DNA from: a virus
Strand: one strand, 5' to 3'
DNA: 38,850 nt
Virus record (IMG/VR): IMGVR_UViG_3300048433_000447
Location: 1-38,850 of that record
Of the stretch, positions 32,022-38,682 are shown one piece after another (positions within the stretch are counted from its first letter, which is position 1; every line of letters starts with the position of its first letter). The notes under the pieces are model-generated. The model was not told where the DNA came from. It worked only from the letters and a program-made list of their open reading frames with translations, and did not search any database. A program made the translations under genes and the position numbers.

Positions 32022-32282
32022 ATGAGTAAAACAGAATATCATGTTCAAGTTGAAGCTATGGCTAGTAATAATGATGAAGATGCTAAGCCAGTTCAATCAG
32101 AAGAGCTTGGGAATAAAAGTTTTCAAGCTGAGAGCTACGTTGAAGCCGATGAGATTCGGTGGGATTTTCAGCGTAGTTTTAAGAACCGAGCCACCCAAGC
32201 CCATATGTGGTTTTGGGATGGTAAGGAATGGAAAAACTGTAGCACCACTGGTATGATTCCAGCGGAGTGTTCAGATGATTGA
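32022..32282 (+). CDS. Small early protein (86 aa), unknown function
   Basis: An 86-residue acidic protein with an N-terminal 'EYHVQVEAMAS' strand, Glu-rich middle and 'AHMWFWDGKEWKNCS' near the end. The ATG at 32022 has an AGAGAGGAA SD. Its stop overlaps the start of the lysozyme-like gene. No family is recognised. Confidence 0.65.
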   Translation: MSKTEYHVQVEAMASNNDEDAKPVQSEELGNKSFQAESYVEADEIRWDFQRSFKNRATQAHMWFWDGKEWKNCSTTGMIPAECSDD

Positions 32283-32646
32283 TTGGTCAATACTATTAGC
32301 TGTGCTTATCGCTGTTGAGACGGGCGGGGAAATCTACCCCGATCAAGCGGTAGGTGACAGCGGTGCAAGTATCGGCTGTCTTCAGATTCAGATGCCAGTT
32401 ATTGAAGATGTAAATCGAATCTATCATAGAAATTTTTCATCGATGGATAGATTGAACAGGCAAGAAAGTATGAAGATAGCCAAACTATGGCTAACCTACT
32501 ACGGTAATCGTTATGAAAGGCGTACAGGTGAAAAGCCAACCTATGAAATTTATTGTAGGTTATGGAATGGTGGCTACAAAGGTTTGTTTGACAAACCAAG
32601 TGAAACCGATTATTATTGGTCAAAATGTGAAAGGTATCTAAAATGA
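32275..32646 (+). CDS. Lysozyme / lytic-transglycosylase-like protein
   Basis: A 123-residue protein with the goose-lysozyme/SLT-like pattern: catalytic-type Glu15 in 'AVETGG', 'VGDSGASIGCLQIQ' (26-39), 'WLTYYGNRYERRTG' and 'RLWNGGYKG', common in phage cell-wall hydrolases. A hydrophobic stretch at residues 5-14 could be a short signal-like segment. It sits in the early arm, away from the holin-like gene, which is unusual for a main endolysin; a role as endolysin is still the simplest reading. It overlaps both neighbours. Confidence 0.8.
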   Translation: MIDWSILLAVLIAVETGGEIYPDQAVGDSGASIGCLQIQMPVIEDVNRIYHRNFSSMDRLNRQESMKIAKLWLTYYGNRYERRTGEKPTYEIYCRLWNGGYKGLFDKPSETDYYWSKCERYLK

Positions 32647-32855
32647 GCTATCATGTTCAACTTGTTATATATGAAGAAGTGAAAGAGACTCACGAGGTCA
32701 CTCTCTCAGAGAAGGACTACAATGAGTTCGTTAAGAATGGTCGTGATCCATATCAAATTATCAGTACAGAATCTGAGGTTGATAAAAGCTATGGCAACAC
32801 AGACTATGAGATTATTAACGAATACAAAGACGGAGATAAAAAACCATGGAAATGA
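32643..32855 (+). CDS. Small early protein (70 aa), unknown function
   Basis: A 70-residue acidic protein starting 'MSYHVQLVIYEEVKETHEV', with a strand-rich N-terminus like that of the 86-residue protein encoded at 32022 ('EYHVQVEAM'); the two may be distantly related. Start and stop overlap the adjacent genes. No family is recognised. Confidence 0.62.
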   Translation: MSYHVQLVIYEEVKETHEVTLSEKDYNEFVKNGRDPYQIISTESEVDKSYGNTDYEIINEYKDGDKKPWK

Positions 32856-32956
32856 TTGAACCACCTATCGACCCACCAGATTCTTATTGGGGGTATGAAG
32901 AAGAGGAAGATTATTCTCTTGATCTGTCAAAAATTGACGCTGAAGATAAATTATAG
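32846..32956 (+). CDS. Acidic microprotein (36 aa)
   Basis: A 36-residue protein with 'PPIDPPDSYWGYEEEED' and an acidic end. A CGGAGA SD-like site lies about ten bases before the ATG at 32846. It overlaps the end of the 70-residue gene. The long frame beginning at the TTG at 32856 in another frame is not supported. The function is unknown. Confidence 0.5.
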   Translation: MEMIEPPIDPPDSYWGYEEEEDYSLDLSKIDAEDKL

Positions 32957-33023
32957 CCTTGCGGGGGATAGGCTCCCCATTTACTATTCCCACACCAATT
33001 TAATTAACAATGAAGGAGGCAAT
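32957..33023 (+). promoter_or_regulatory. Partial leader element G
   Basis: After the stop codon a GCGGGGG...CTCCCC hairpin (32961-32978) and, 30 bases later, ACAATGAAGGAGG with the SD recall the ends of elements D-F. The P2 and P3 hairpins are absent, so it is a reduced or decayed member. Confidence 0.45.
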
Positions 33024-33197
33024 ATGCCATTAGAAATAGAAAGAGTCGGAGATCAATTCAATATCTCTGGTAATATGTACACCAACAAGGAGGCTATGGA
33101 CATAGCTGACTTTGTAATGACGATCCTGCAGGCTGAAGCTATAGCCGAACAGGGTGATGATGCATACCGAGAAAAGTACAACGGAGAAGAACCATGA
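33024..33197 (+). CDS. Small early protein (57 aa), unknown function
   Basis: The start is the ATG at 33024, six or seven bases after AAGGAGG; this SD decides it over an upstream in-frame TTG at 32856. The 57-residue acidic product is an N-terminal beta pair ('LEIERVGDQFNISGNMYT') and a long helix ('AMDIADFVMTILQAEAIAEQ'). It overlaps the start of the HIRAN/nuclease gene. No family is recognised. Confidence 0.7.
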   Translation: MPLEIERVGDQFNISGNMYTNKEAMDIADFVMTILQAEAIAEQGDDAYREKYNGEEP

Positions 33198-34153
33198 TAG
33201 AGTTCAGCACAGCAGGCATACTCAAAGAGGGAGAGAGAAATCACCTCCTCCGAGAGTTACGTCCAACTGGTGCGGTTCAGTTTGTTCCAGAGCCAGACAA
33301 CCCATACGATCCTAACGCAGTTAAGATTATGTATAAGGATGTTAAGATTGGTTACGTTCCTAAATCCAAAGGTGGACACAAGGGCAGTAATCAAGAGCTA
33401 GCTGTCAAAGCCAAAGTCGGTGAGGTGGTGCGTTATGCATACACCCCCGACAATGGTGACAGTTGGAACACAGAACACAAAGGTATTCTGGGTAGTGTTC
33501 GTGTTGCTATCGAGGTTGAAGATGAAGATGTATTCTCACCTACCATTGGTGCTAAGTATCTACGCATCTCATCCCTGTTAAACTATCTCAACTTAGGTGG
33601 AGGGTTTGACGGCATAATCAAGTGGGCTTTCGATCAAGGAGGCACACATCAAGATTATGTTAGAGCAATAAGCGATGCACAGACAAACGGCACAGCTATG
33701 CACGATGCTATCGAGAAGTTCTTACTTGATGAGTATGGCAACGAAGAATACTTGCCAGATGGTCTGGGTCATTGGGTCGATAAGTTTCAACCAGAGACAA
33801 TCGAAACAGAGATTCGTGTTCGTGACACCAACATCAATGTGACTGGTCAATACGATTGGTTGGGTTACATTGACTACAAAGGTGCAAGACATCTAGCCAT
33901 CGTTGACTGGAAGTCTAGCAAAGCAGTTAAGCCACATCATAAAATACAGGCTAGTTTTTATGCTAAGAACGCCAGTACAGATGACAAACCTACACTAGCT
34001 ATGGTGGTTGCGTTTGGGTCTAAAGCCAAGCAGGGCTACAGTTGTAGCGTGGTCGAAGCTGATGAGATCGAATCCAACTATCAAGGTGTATGCTTAGTAA
34101 AGCGTGGACTAGATATGTTAGGTGTCAAGTACAAGGAGGATGAGTGCATATGA
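33194..34153 (+). CDS. HIRAN domain fused to a PD-(D/E)XK (Cas4/RecB-type) nuclease
   Basis: The 319-residue protein has two parts. Residues 1 to about 105 show a HIRAN domain: 'EPDNPYDPNAVKI' (33-45) and 'KIGYVPKSK' (51-59). The HIRAN domain of HLTF binds single-stranded 3' ends. Residues 118-300 carry PD-(D/E)XK exonuclease motifs: 'GTAMHDAIE' (His170), Glu204/Glu206, 'GQYDW' (Asp221), 'VDWKSSK' (Asp238, Lys240) and 'QASFY' (Gln252, Tyr256). It sits before the initiator and helicase genes, so a role in recombination, end processing or host DNA breakdown is likely. That HIRAN steers the nuclease to 3' ends is inference. Confidence 0.85.
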   Translation: MIEFSTAGILKEGERNHLLRELRPTGAVQFVPEPDNPYDPNAVKIMYKDVKIGYVPKSKGGHKGSNQELAVKAKVGEVVRYAYTPDNGDSWNTEHKGILGSVRVAIEVEDEDVFSPTIGAKYLRISSLLNYLNLGGGFDGIIKWAFDQGGTHQDYVRAISDAQTNGTAMHDAIEKFLLDEYGNEEYLPDGLGHWVDKFQPETIETEIRVRDTNINVTGQYDWLGYIDYKGARHLAIVDWKSSKAVKPHHKIQASFYAKNASTDDKPTLAMVVAFGSKAKQGYSCSVVEADEIESNYQGVCLVKRGLDMLGVKYKEDECI

Positions 34154-34773
34154 GTAAAGAATGCCACGCATTTAACGTGCAAGAGGCTGTAGAGTATGGG
34201 GTTGAAAAATCCCTGCTCTTACAGCACATTCGCTTTTGGTGTAATCAGAATAAAGATAAGACTACCCATCAGCACAACAACAAGGTGTGGATGTACCAAT
34301 CCGCATCTGATATGAGCCACCATTATCCATATTGGTCACGACAGAAGATCAGTCGACTGTTGAGAGATATGGAATCAGAGGGTTTGATAGAGTCTGGCAA
34401 CTTCAATGCTATAGGCTACGATCAAACCAAGTGGTATGCTCTATCTGACAGAATCCAATGTTCAGAAATAAACATTCGAGAGTCAAAAACTGAGCAACCT
34501 ATACCATATACTAAACCAGATACAGAAACAGATAACTTATTTGAGACTGTATGGATTCAGTATGAGCGTAAAGGCAACAAGCAGATAGCTATGAGGTATT
34601 GGAAGAAGTTGTCGTATGAAGATAAGATATCGATAACGAAAGCCATACCTGCATACATAGGGTCAAGAGAGTATAAGTACCGCAAGGATTTTCAAGGGTG
34701 GATTAACCCTACGAATCGTATGTGGGAAGATGAGATAATTAAACAAGAGGAAAGGAAGGCAGTAGAGCTATGA
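34150..34773 (+). CDS. DnaD/RepO-like replication initiator
   Basis: The 207-residue product starts at the ATG at 34150 (ten bases after AAGGAGG); a GTG at 34144 is too near the SD. The N-terminal half has a winged-helix pattern: 'VEKSLLLQHIRFWC', 'SASDMSHHYPYWSRQKISRLLRDMESEGLI' region and 'DQTKWYALSD'. The C-terminal half 'FETVWIQYERKGNKQIA' and 'YKYRKDFQGWI' matches DnaD-like/phage initiator ends that load helicase. It directly precedes the DnaB-like helicase. It would bind the origin and bring the helicase. Confidence 0.75.
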   Translation: MSKECHAFNVQEAVEYGVEKSLLLQHIRFWCNQNKDKTTHQHNNKVWMYQSASDMSHHYPYWSRQKISRLLRDMESEGLIESGNFNAIGYDQTKWYALSDRIQCSEINIRESKTEQPIPYTKPDTETDNLFETVWIQYERKGNKQIAMRYWKKLSYEDKISITKAIPAYIGSREYKYRKDFQGWINPTNRMWEDEIIKQEERKAVEL

Positions 34774-36035
34774 GGAATATGCCATTTCATATAGAAAGTG
34801 AGGAAGGGGTATTGGGGTCAGCATTATTAGACCCCTCTATCATCGGTAAGGTGGATGTAAAACCATCTGACTTCTATGATCGAAAGCATCAGATTTTATG
34901 GGAGGTGTTATTAGATATGTATATTGAGAATCCCGCCATCGATTCGTTGATGATAGCAACCGAGTTAGAGAAGCGTAAAAAGCTACAATCGATAGGTGGA
35001 TTTGAAAGGTTAGGTGCTTTGCAAGATACAGTAGGTGTCTCAGCCTACTCGCAACATTATGCTGATGAGATCAAGAGGACGGCTAAATTGCGTTCTGAGA
35101 TCAAAGTATTAGAGGAGGGTATACGGACAGCCTATGATGGAGAAAGTGCATCAGACGAAGTCCTGAGCCGTTTAATCGGTATGAACGTAGAGGAACAGAA
35201 AGATGAACCGCTTCATGTACTAGGCGAGAAGTTTATACAAGACTGTATAGATGGTAAGGTGGGGCATTGCCCTTGGTGGTGTCCAGAGTGGACGAACCAT
35301 TTGGGTAGACTATCTACTGAGCTTATGATTCTACACGCACCACGCTCTACAGGTAAGACAGCATTGATGTTACAATGGATGCTACACCTGCACGAAACTA
35401 AATTGAAAGCACCACTAGCTTCTCTTGAGATGTTGTCATCCGAGTTGATGCCAAGATTCATAGCACAAAAGGGACAAGTGAACACATACAGGATGAGAGC
35501 CAGAGGTCGAGTTACCGAGGATGAGAAGGTGAGAGCAACCCTAGCTAATGATCAAGTAAAGTGTTTGGAGTTACGCATTCGTGATAAAGGTATGAGCATT
35601 GATGAGATTAGAGCTTGGGCAGTAGCTGAGGCGAAGGATGGGGCAGATATAATCTTCATAGATAACCTGCTCTGTATTAATGACGGAGGTGAGAGGTTCG
35701 ACAGCAAGACTGTTATGTATGATCACTTCATCCGTAGGCTCAAGGCATTGCGTGATGATCTGAAAATACCTATCGTTCTACTTGCCCACCCGAATGATTC
35801 TAATACTGTAGCGTACTCTAAGAACGTAGAAAACTTTGCAGATATTATATTGTTCTTGATGGAGGTTCCATCAGAGGGTGTTCGGGTAAGCGGTGAGTTG
35901 ATACAGCAGAACCTAGATATTCAAGGCACACACATCGTTGCCAAGTTTCAGAAGAACCGACAAGGCATTAGCCCGACTGCTAGTTTAGAGTTTATGGGAG
36001 ATTATCAGACCTTTACACATCTGGAGTGGCATTGA
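34770..36035 (+). CDS. DnaB-like replicative helicase
   Basis: A 421-residue protein with a DnaB N-terminal domain ('EEGVLGSALLDPSII', residues 11-25; 'FYDRKHQILWEVL') and a RecA-type ATPase with Walker A 'HAPRSTGKTA' (189-198, Lys196) and Walker B 'IIFIDN' (Asp298), then a Leu/Ala-rich 'PIVLLAHPN' switch. It is a bit short compared with DnaB (about 470). It would unwind DNA at the fork with host polymerase. No primase domain is seen. It overlaps the initiator gene. Confidence 0.85.
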   Translation: MRNMPFHIESEEGVLGSALLDPSIIGKVDVKPSDFYDRKHQILWEVLLDMYIENPAIDSLMIATELEKRKKLQSIGGFERLGALQDTVGVSAYSQHYADEIKRTAKLRSEIKVLEEGIRTAYDGESASDEVLSRLIGMNVEEQKDEPLHVLGEKFIQDCIDGKVGHCPWWCPEWTNHLGRLSTELMILHAPRSTGKTALMLQWMLHLHETKLKAPLASLEMLSSELMPRFIAQKGQVNTYRMRARGRVTEDEKVRATLANDQVKCLELRIRDKGMSIDEIRAWAVAEAKDGADIIFIDNLLCINDGGERFDSKTVMYDHFIRRLKALRDDLKIPIVLLAHPNDSNTVAYSKNVENFADIILFLMEVPSEGVRVSGELIQQNLDIQGTHIVAKFQKNRQGISPTASLEFMGDYQTFTHLEWH

Positions 36036-36202
36036 TAAGACATATCTATAAAGAAAATGGGATCCGAAAGGTTGTAAAATTTCCTTATAAAAGTTCAAGA
36101 AAAGGTATTGACTATAACCAACTCGATCCGTATTATGAATGGAGAAATAAAAATAAACACACAGACTGGTTAGGTCTGTCAATTAACAACGAGGACAAAT
36201 AA
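36032..36202 (+). CDS. Small protein with TTG start (56 aa)
   Basis: A 56-residue frame runs from a TTG overlapping the helicase stop (TTGA) to a TAA overlapping the SSB-like start (TAATG). There is no ATG in this frame, so translation would depend on coupling. The product is basic (Lys/Arg) at first and then aromatic/acidic ('DYNQLDPYYEWRN'). It fills the gap between the two genes exactly, which supports it. The function is unknown. Confidence 0.55.
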   Translation: MIRHIYKENGIRKVVKFPYKSSRKGIDYNQLDPYYEWRNKNKHTDWLGLSINNEDK

Positions 36203-36861
36203 TGAGTAGAACAGCACCAACAGAGCAAAAGTCTTTTGCTAAGAATCCATCTGTAGGTAACATTGAGTGGAACGCTCAACGTGCAGAGTGGAAAGTATGG
36301 GATGGTATTAATAAAGTGCAGACGTTTGTTAGCGATGCATTTCGATTCGCCAAACTTGATGAGCGTAGCTCAGTCGAGGGTTGGTCTGAAGAGTTAGGTA
36401 GTTTAGCAAGTAATGAGTTTCAGTATGCCACAGATGAGTTGAAGGTCTATGCCTACAAGAGTGGTGATTCCAAACTAATCAAAGAGGGTACATACTCTGA
36501 CTTAAAAGTAGAGTTGAAGGAAGACGGTCTTAACTATTACAAGATTGTATATGTTATGCTCTTAGATGATGTTGCCGACATTCAAGTGGGCAGTATCGTT
36601 AAGTTAAAGCTCAAGGGTAAAACCTGCAATCGATGGATTGATGCTAAGTACACCGAGACAGCTAACATAAAAGCTGAGGGGTCTGAGAACATCGGACGAT
36701 TCTACTATCCTAACTTTGAGTTAGTAGATATTACAAAGCATGAGATTCAAGAAGCGGATGACGCTGACAAGACTCTACAAGCATACTTCAATGATTCGGT
36801 TGTGCCAACAAAAGAGGCAGAGCCAGAGTCTAAAGAAATGCTAGACGATATACCTTTTTAA
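36202..36861 (+). CDS. SSB-like protein with acidic DDIPF tail
   Basis: A 219-residue protein whose last residues, after an acidic linker, are DDIPF (215-219). That tip is the protein-docking signal of bacterial SSB. The body has beta strands like an OB-fold: 'VKLKLKGKTCNRWIDAKY' near 130-150 and 'NEFQYATDELKVYAYK'. It is longer than E. coli SSB (178), and the N-terminal 30 residues are unusual. It is encoded right after the helicase. I infer that it coats single-stranded DNA and recruits host repair or replication proteins through the tail. Confidence 0.7.
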   Translation: MSRTAPTEQKSFAKNPSVGNIEWNAQRAEWKVWDGINKVQTFVSDAFRFAKLDERSSVEGWSEELGSLASNEFQYATDELKVYAYKSGDSKLIKEGTYSDLKVELKEDGLNYYKIVYVMLLDDVADIQVGSIVKLKLKGKTCNRWIDAKYTETANIKAEGSENIGRFYYPNFELVDITKHEIQEADDADKTLQAYFNDSVVPTKEAEPESKEMLDDIPF

Positions 36862-36945
36862 TTTGCATTACTTGGTGAAGTGTAATCACCCATTTCCGTT
36901 ATTCCTCAAGGAGAACCTAGCCCTATTACACACTAGGTATTATTT
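36862..36945 (+). promoter_or_regulatory. Leader with two hairpins before the NinG/HNH-like gene
   Basis: GGTGA-AGTGTAA-TCACC and CCTAG...CTAGG stems can form, and a CAAGGAG site lies well upstream. The ATG at 36946 has only a weak SD (AGG) at proper distance. Control of translation or RNA processing is possible. No promoter is seen. Confidence 0.4.
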
Positions 36946-37371
36946 ATGCCAAAGCTACCTCACAACAGAACGTGGTACACAAAGAAACTAGTCGCAAAGG
37001 CTAAGTTGTGCGTGAAGGTGAGAGATAATTATACCTGCCAATACACAGGTCAAATAGTTTCTGGTAGTAACTGCCATGCAAGTCACGTTCTTAATGTAGG
37101 AACACACAAGAATATGGAGCTAGACCCTTCTAATATGAAGGTGTTGTCTTCTTACTCCCATCTACATTGGTGGCACAAGGATGTATTACACGCTACCGAG
37201 TGGTTCAAAGCTAAATTTCCAGAGCGATACGAGTACCTAATGATGATGGCGAAACTTAAATTTAAAATACCTACAGCTACATTAGCAGGTCTACACGAAG
37301 ACACAAAAACTGATGGCTCAGACTATGGTGAAAAATATTACGAGATAATACAGGAGATAATAAATGCTTGA
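36946..37371 (+). CDS. NinG/HNH-like nuclease
   Basis: A 141-residue protein with 'CQYTGQ' (Cys31), 'NCHASHV' (Cys43, His44, His47), then 'NMKVLSSYSHLHWWHKD' and 'ATEWFKAKFPERYEYL'. The order resembles lambda NinG and related HNH-type proteins of phages (zinc knuckle, HAGH-like motif, then 'WWH...F..Y'). The second Cys pair is reduced, so zinc binding is uncertain. It lies in the recombination/replication arm and may cut branched DNA. Its end overlaps the 25-residue membrane peptide. Confidence 0.68.
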   Translation: MPKLPHNRTWYTKKLVAKAKLCVKVRDNYTCQYTGQIVSGSNCHASHVLNVGTHKNMELDPSNMKVLSSYSHLHWWHKDVLHATEWFKAKFPERYEYLMMMAKLKFKIPTATLAGLHEDTKTDGSDYGEKYYEIIQEIINA

Positions 37372-37441
37372 ATGGGATTTTATATTAATCGCTTTATGCG
37401 TAATGGTTTTAGCCACAGCTGTTATGAGTGGTGGCAGATGA
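37364..37441 (+). CDS. Transmembrane micropeptide (25 aa)
   Basis: A 25-residue hydrophobic peptide ('FILIALCVMVLATAVM' core) with an ideal CAGGAGA SD seven bases before its ATG at 37364. Its stop overlaps the next ATG (ATGA). This shows that the following nuclease gene starts at 37438 and not at 37372. It could insert in the inner membrane (possibly an inhibitor or antiholin-like peptide). Very short, so the call is cautious. Confidence 0.5.
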   Translation: MLEWDFILIALCVMVLATAVMSGGR

Positions 37442-37932
37442 GAGCCAGAGATTTTAAACAAAGTTGGGATAGAGGACAAAAACTAGAGGAGCAATTTTAT
37501 GAACTTGTTAAACTGCGTGACCCGAATGCGAGAAGAGCGACACCGAAAGAGCAATACAAACACATTGATTTTTATACCGACTTCGGAACTATTGACGTTA
37601 AAAGTAAAAAGAGAATTGGCAGAGCCGATGTTGATGAACAAGAAACCATCGTGTGGCTTGAGTATAAGAACGTACAAGGACGTGATGGTTGGCTCGTGTC
37701 GTGCGTTGACATACTTGCATTCGAGCGGGATGATGACTTTATTCTCGTCAAACGCAAAGACCTACTCGCAATGGCTAACAGGAAATGCGACCTAACAGAT
37801 ATGGTAACCAAGTCTAGTGATGCCTTGTATAAAGGATACACTCGTAAAGGTAGAGAAGATTTAATAACACAAGTAAAGATGATAGACTTAATTAATTTAA
37901 ACAACAGAGTATGGAGTAAAGATGGCATATAG
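37438..37932 (+). CDS. PD-(D/E)XK-like endonuclease
   Basis: The 164-residue product starts at the ATG overlapping the micropeptide stop. Motifs are Glu17/Glu18 in the first helix ('QKLEEQFYEL'), Asp44 in 'KHIDFYTDFG', Asp53-Val-Lys55 in 'TIDVKSKKR' and 'WLEYKNVQG' at 73-81. This fits a small PD-(D/E)XK fold, like Holliday-junction resolvases or phage nucleases that clean up DNA before packaging. The exact substrate is unknown. The longer reading from 37372 lacks an SD. Confidence 0.65.
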   Translation: MRARDFKQSWDRGQKLEEQFYELVKLRDPNARRATPKEQYKHIDFYTDFGTIDVKSKKRIGRADVDEQETIVWLEYKNVQGRDGWLVSCVDILAFERDDDFILVKRKDLLAMANRKCDLTDMVTKSSDALYKGYTRKGREDLITQVKMIDLINLNNRVWSKDGI

Positions 37933-38062
37933 TAAACGTAAAGCAGTAATGATCGAGCAGTTAGTAAAGCTGTACGACCTTGAAACAGTAGCGGAGGGGT
38001 TAGAGATAACAGTAGAAAGCGTAAAGCGTGCATTAAGATACGCTAGAAAGGTGTGCTTATAA
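37922..38062 (+). CDS. Helix-turn-helix microprotein (46 aa)
   Basis: A 46-residue protein that is nearly a single helix-turn-helix: 'VMIEQLVKLYDLETVAEGLE' followed by 'TVESVKRALRYARK', typical of a small DNA-binding domain. It overlaps the nuclease gene by 11 bases and the next gene by one base (TAATG). A regulatory role is likely but its target is not known. Confidence 0.68.
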   Translation: MAYSKRKAVMIEQLVKLYDLETVAEGLEITVESVKRALRYARKVCL

Positions 38063-38277
38063 TGCAAGAGATAACATTAAAGAATGGCAACATGGCGATC
38101 ACTATCTCTAAGCCAGAGGGCGAGAGTAGAGAAGACTTAATAGAACTTATGAGTACCGCACTATCTTGGATAGAAGAAGAGACTATAGTTCTAGGTGAGT
38201 GCGAAGTTGAGGAAGAAGAAACATTATATATAGAACCAAATCCACCTCGTGATAATATACAACACGAGGGTATGTAA
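38062..38277 (+). CDS. Acidic small early protein (71 aa)
   Basis: The start is the ATG at 38062 (TAATG coupling). The 71-residue acidic product has 'DLIELMSTALSWIEEE' helix, then 'VLGECEVEEEETLYIEPN'. An upstream in-frame start at 38053 is less likely. It is the last early gene before the terminator. No family is recognised. Confidence 0.65.
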   Translation: MQEITLKNGNMAITISKPEGESREDLIELMSTALSWIEEETIVLGECEVEEEETLYIEPNPPRDNIQHEGM

Positions 38278-38343
38278 ACTTAAACTTAAAACAGAAAGGA
38301 GAACATTACCTTTTTAAAATTTCAAAATCTTATAACTTGTTGG

Positions 38344-38365
38344 AGGGGCTAACTGCCCCTTTTTT
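38344..38365 (+). terminator. Intrinsic terminator of the rightward arm
   Basis: AGGGGC, loop TAACT, GCCCCT, then a run of T to 38365. It is a classical rho-independent terminator for the early transcript. On the other strand the hairpin follows the 20-residue gene without a T run and may stop leftward transcription weakly. Confidence 0.85.
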
Positions 38366-38426
38366 ATTTGTCTAGCTTGATTACTTTAACGTAAGTCGAG
38401 CCTCGATAGTTGAGAGTCACTTCCAT
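38364..38426 (-). CDS. Riboswitch-controlled micropeptide (20 aa)
   Basis: A 20-residue peptide (MEVTLNYRG..., ending IKLDK) from an ATG at 38426 with a GGAGG SD eight bases upstream. It directly follows a glutamine-type riboswitch, as short genes do in the Downstream-peptide RNA class. In cyanobacteria, genes of this kind can code small inhibitors of glutamine synthetase; this peptide is too short to compare with certainty. It ends just before the terminator hairpin. Confidence 0.65.
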   Translation of the reverse strand: MEVTLNYRGSTYVKVIKLDK

Positions 38427-38448
38427 TGTAATACCTCCAATGTTAGTG

Positions 38449-38497
38449 CGTTCCTTCGTACACTATGTACTACTTCCGAGCAAGAGCTTGAACGATC
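38449..38497 (-). promoter_or_regulatory. Glutamine riboswitch (glnA / Downstream-peptide type)
   Basis: On the minus strand AU-CGUUC opens P1, which closes with GAACG-CA. Inside are a small hairpin AGC-UCUU-GCU, the core CGGAAGUAG, a hairpin GUACA-UAG-UGUAC and the core CGAAGGAACG. The constant pieces CGUUCA, CGGAAGUAG and CGAAGGAACGC are those I know for the glutamine riboswitch class. It starts one or two bases after the predicted transcription start and ends about 23 bases before the ATG of the 20-residue gene. Confidence 0.82.
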
Positions 38498-38505
38498 TTA
38501 ATACC

Positions 38506-38533
38506 AATATATAAAAATTAATTTCATTGTCAA
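38506..38533 (-). promoter_or_regulatory. Promoter of the riboswitch-micropeptide unit
   Basis: Minus-strand TTGACA (38533-38528), a 16-base spacer and TATATT (38511-38506). The -35 overlaps the stop codon of the 50-residue gene. The start is expected near 38499, at the edge of the riboswitch. Confidence 0.72.
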
Positions 38534-38682
38534 GTCTTTAACACCAAGATTTGAAATGTGCCAGTCTTATCTATGCTAGGATTCTTTTCCCATGCCAACT
38601 GTAATACTTCACTTCTATCATACTTACCTGATTCTACTACCGCTTCGTTGCCCTTCCAGTCGACAATTTTATACATAGACAT
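38530..38682 (-). CDS. Small protein (50 aa), across the closure point from the lysis cassette
   Basis: A 50-residue protein with 'IVDWKGNEAVVESGKYDRSE', then 'LAWEKNPSIDKTGTFQILVL', an alpha/beta pattern. An ideal GGAGGA SD lies five bases before the ATG at 38682. It continues the leftward arm after the holin-like gene of the circular map. The left end of the window holds only its first 19 bases. No family is recognised. Confidence 0.7.
   Translation of the reverse strand: MSMYKIVDWKGNEAVVESGKYDRSEVLQLAWEKNPSIDKTGTFQILVLKT

Noticed and set aside
32856-33023. Extension of the 57-residue gene upstream to a TTG
   Set aside because: The internal ATG at 33024 has a perfect AAGGAGG; the extension overlaps the acidic microprotein and the post-stop hairpin.
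37372-37437. Longer start for the PD-(D/E)XK-like gene
   Set aside because: No SD; the micropeptide in the other frame has an ideal SD and ends with ATGA at the better start.
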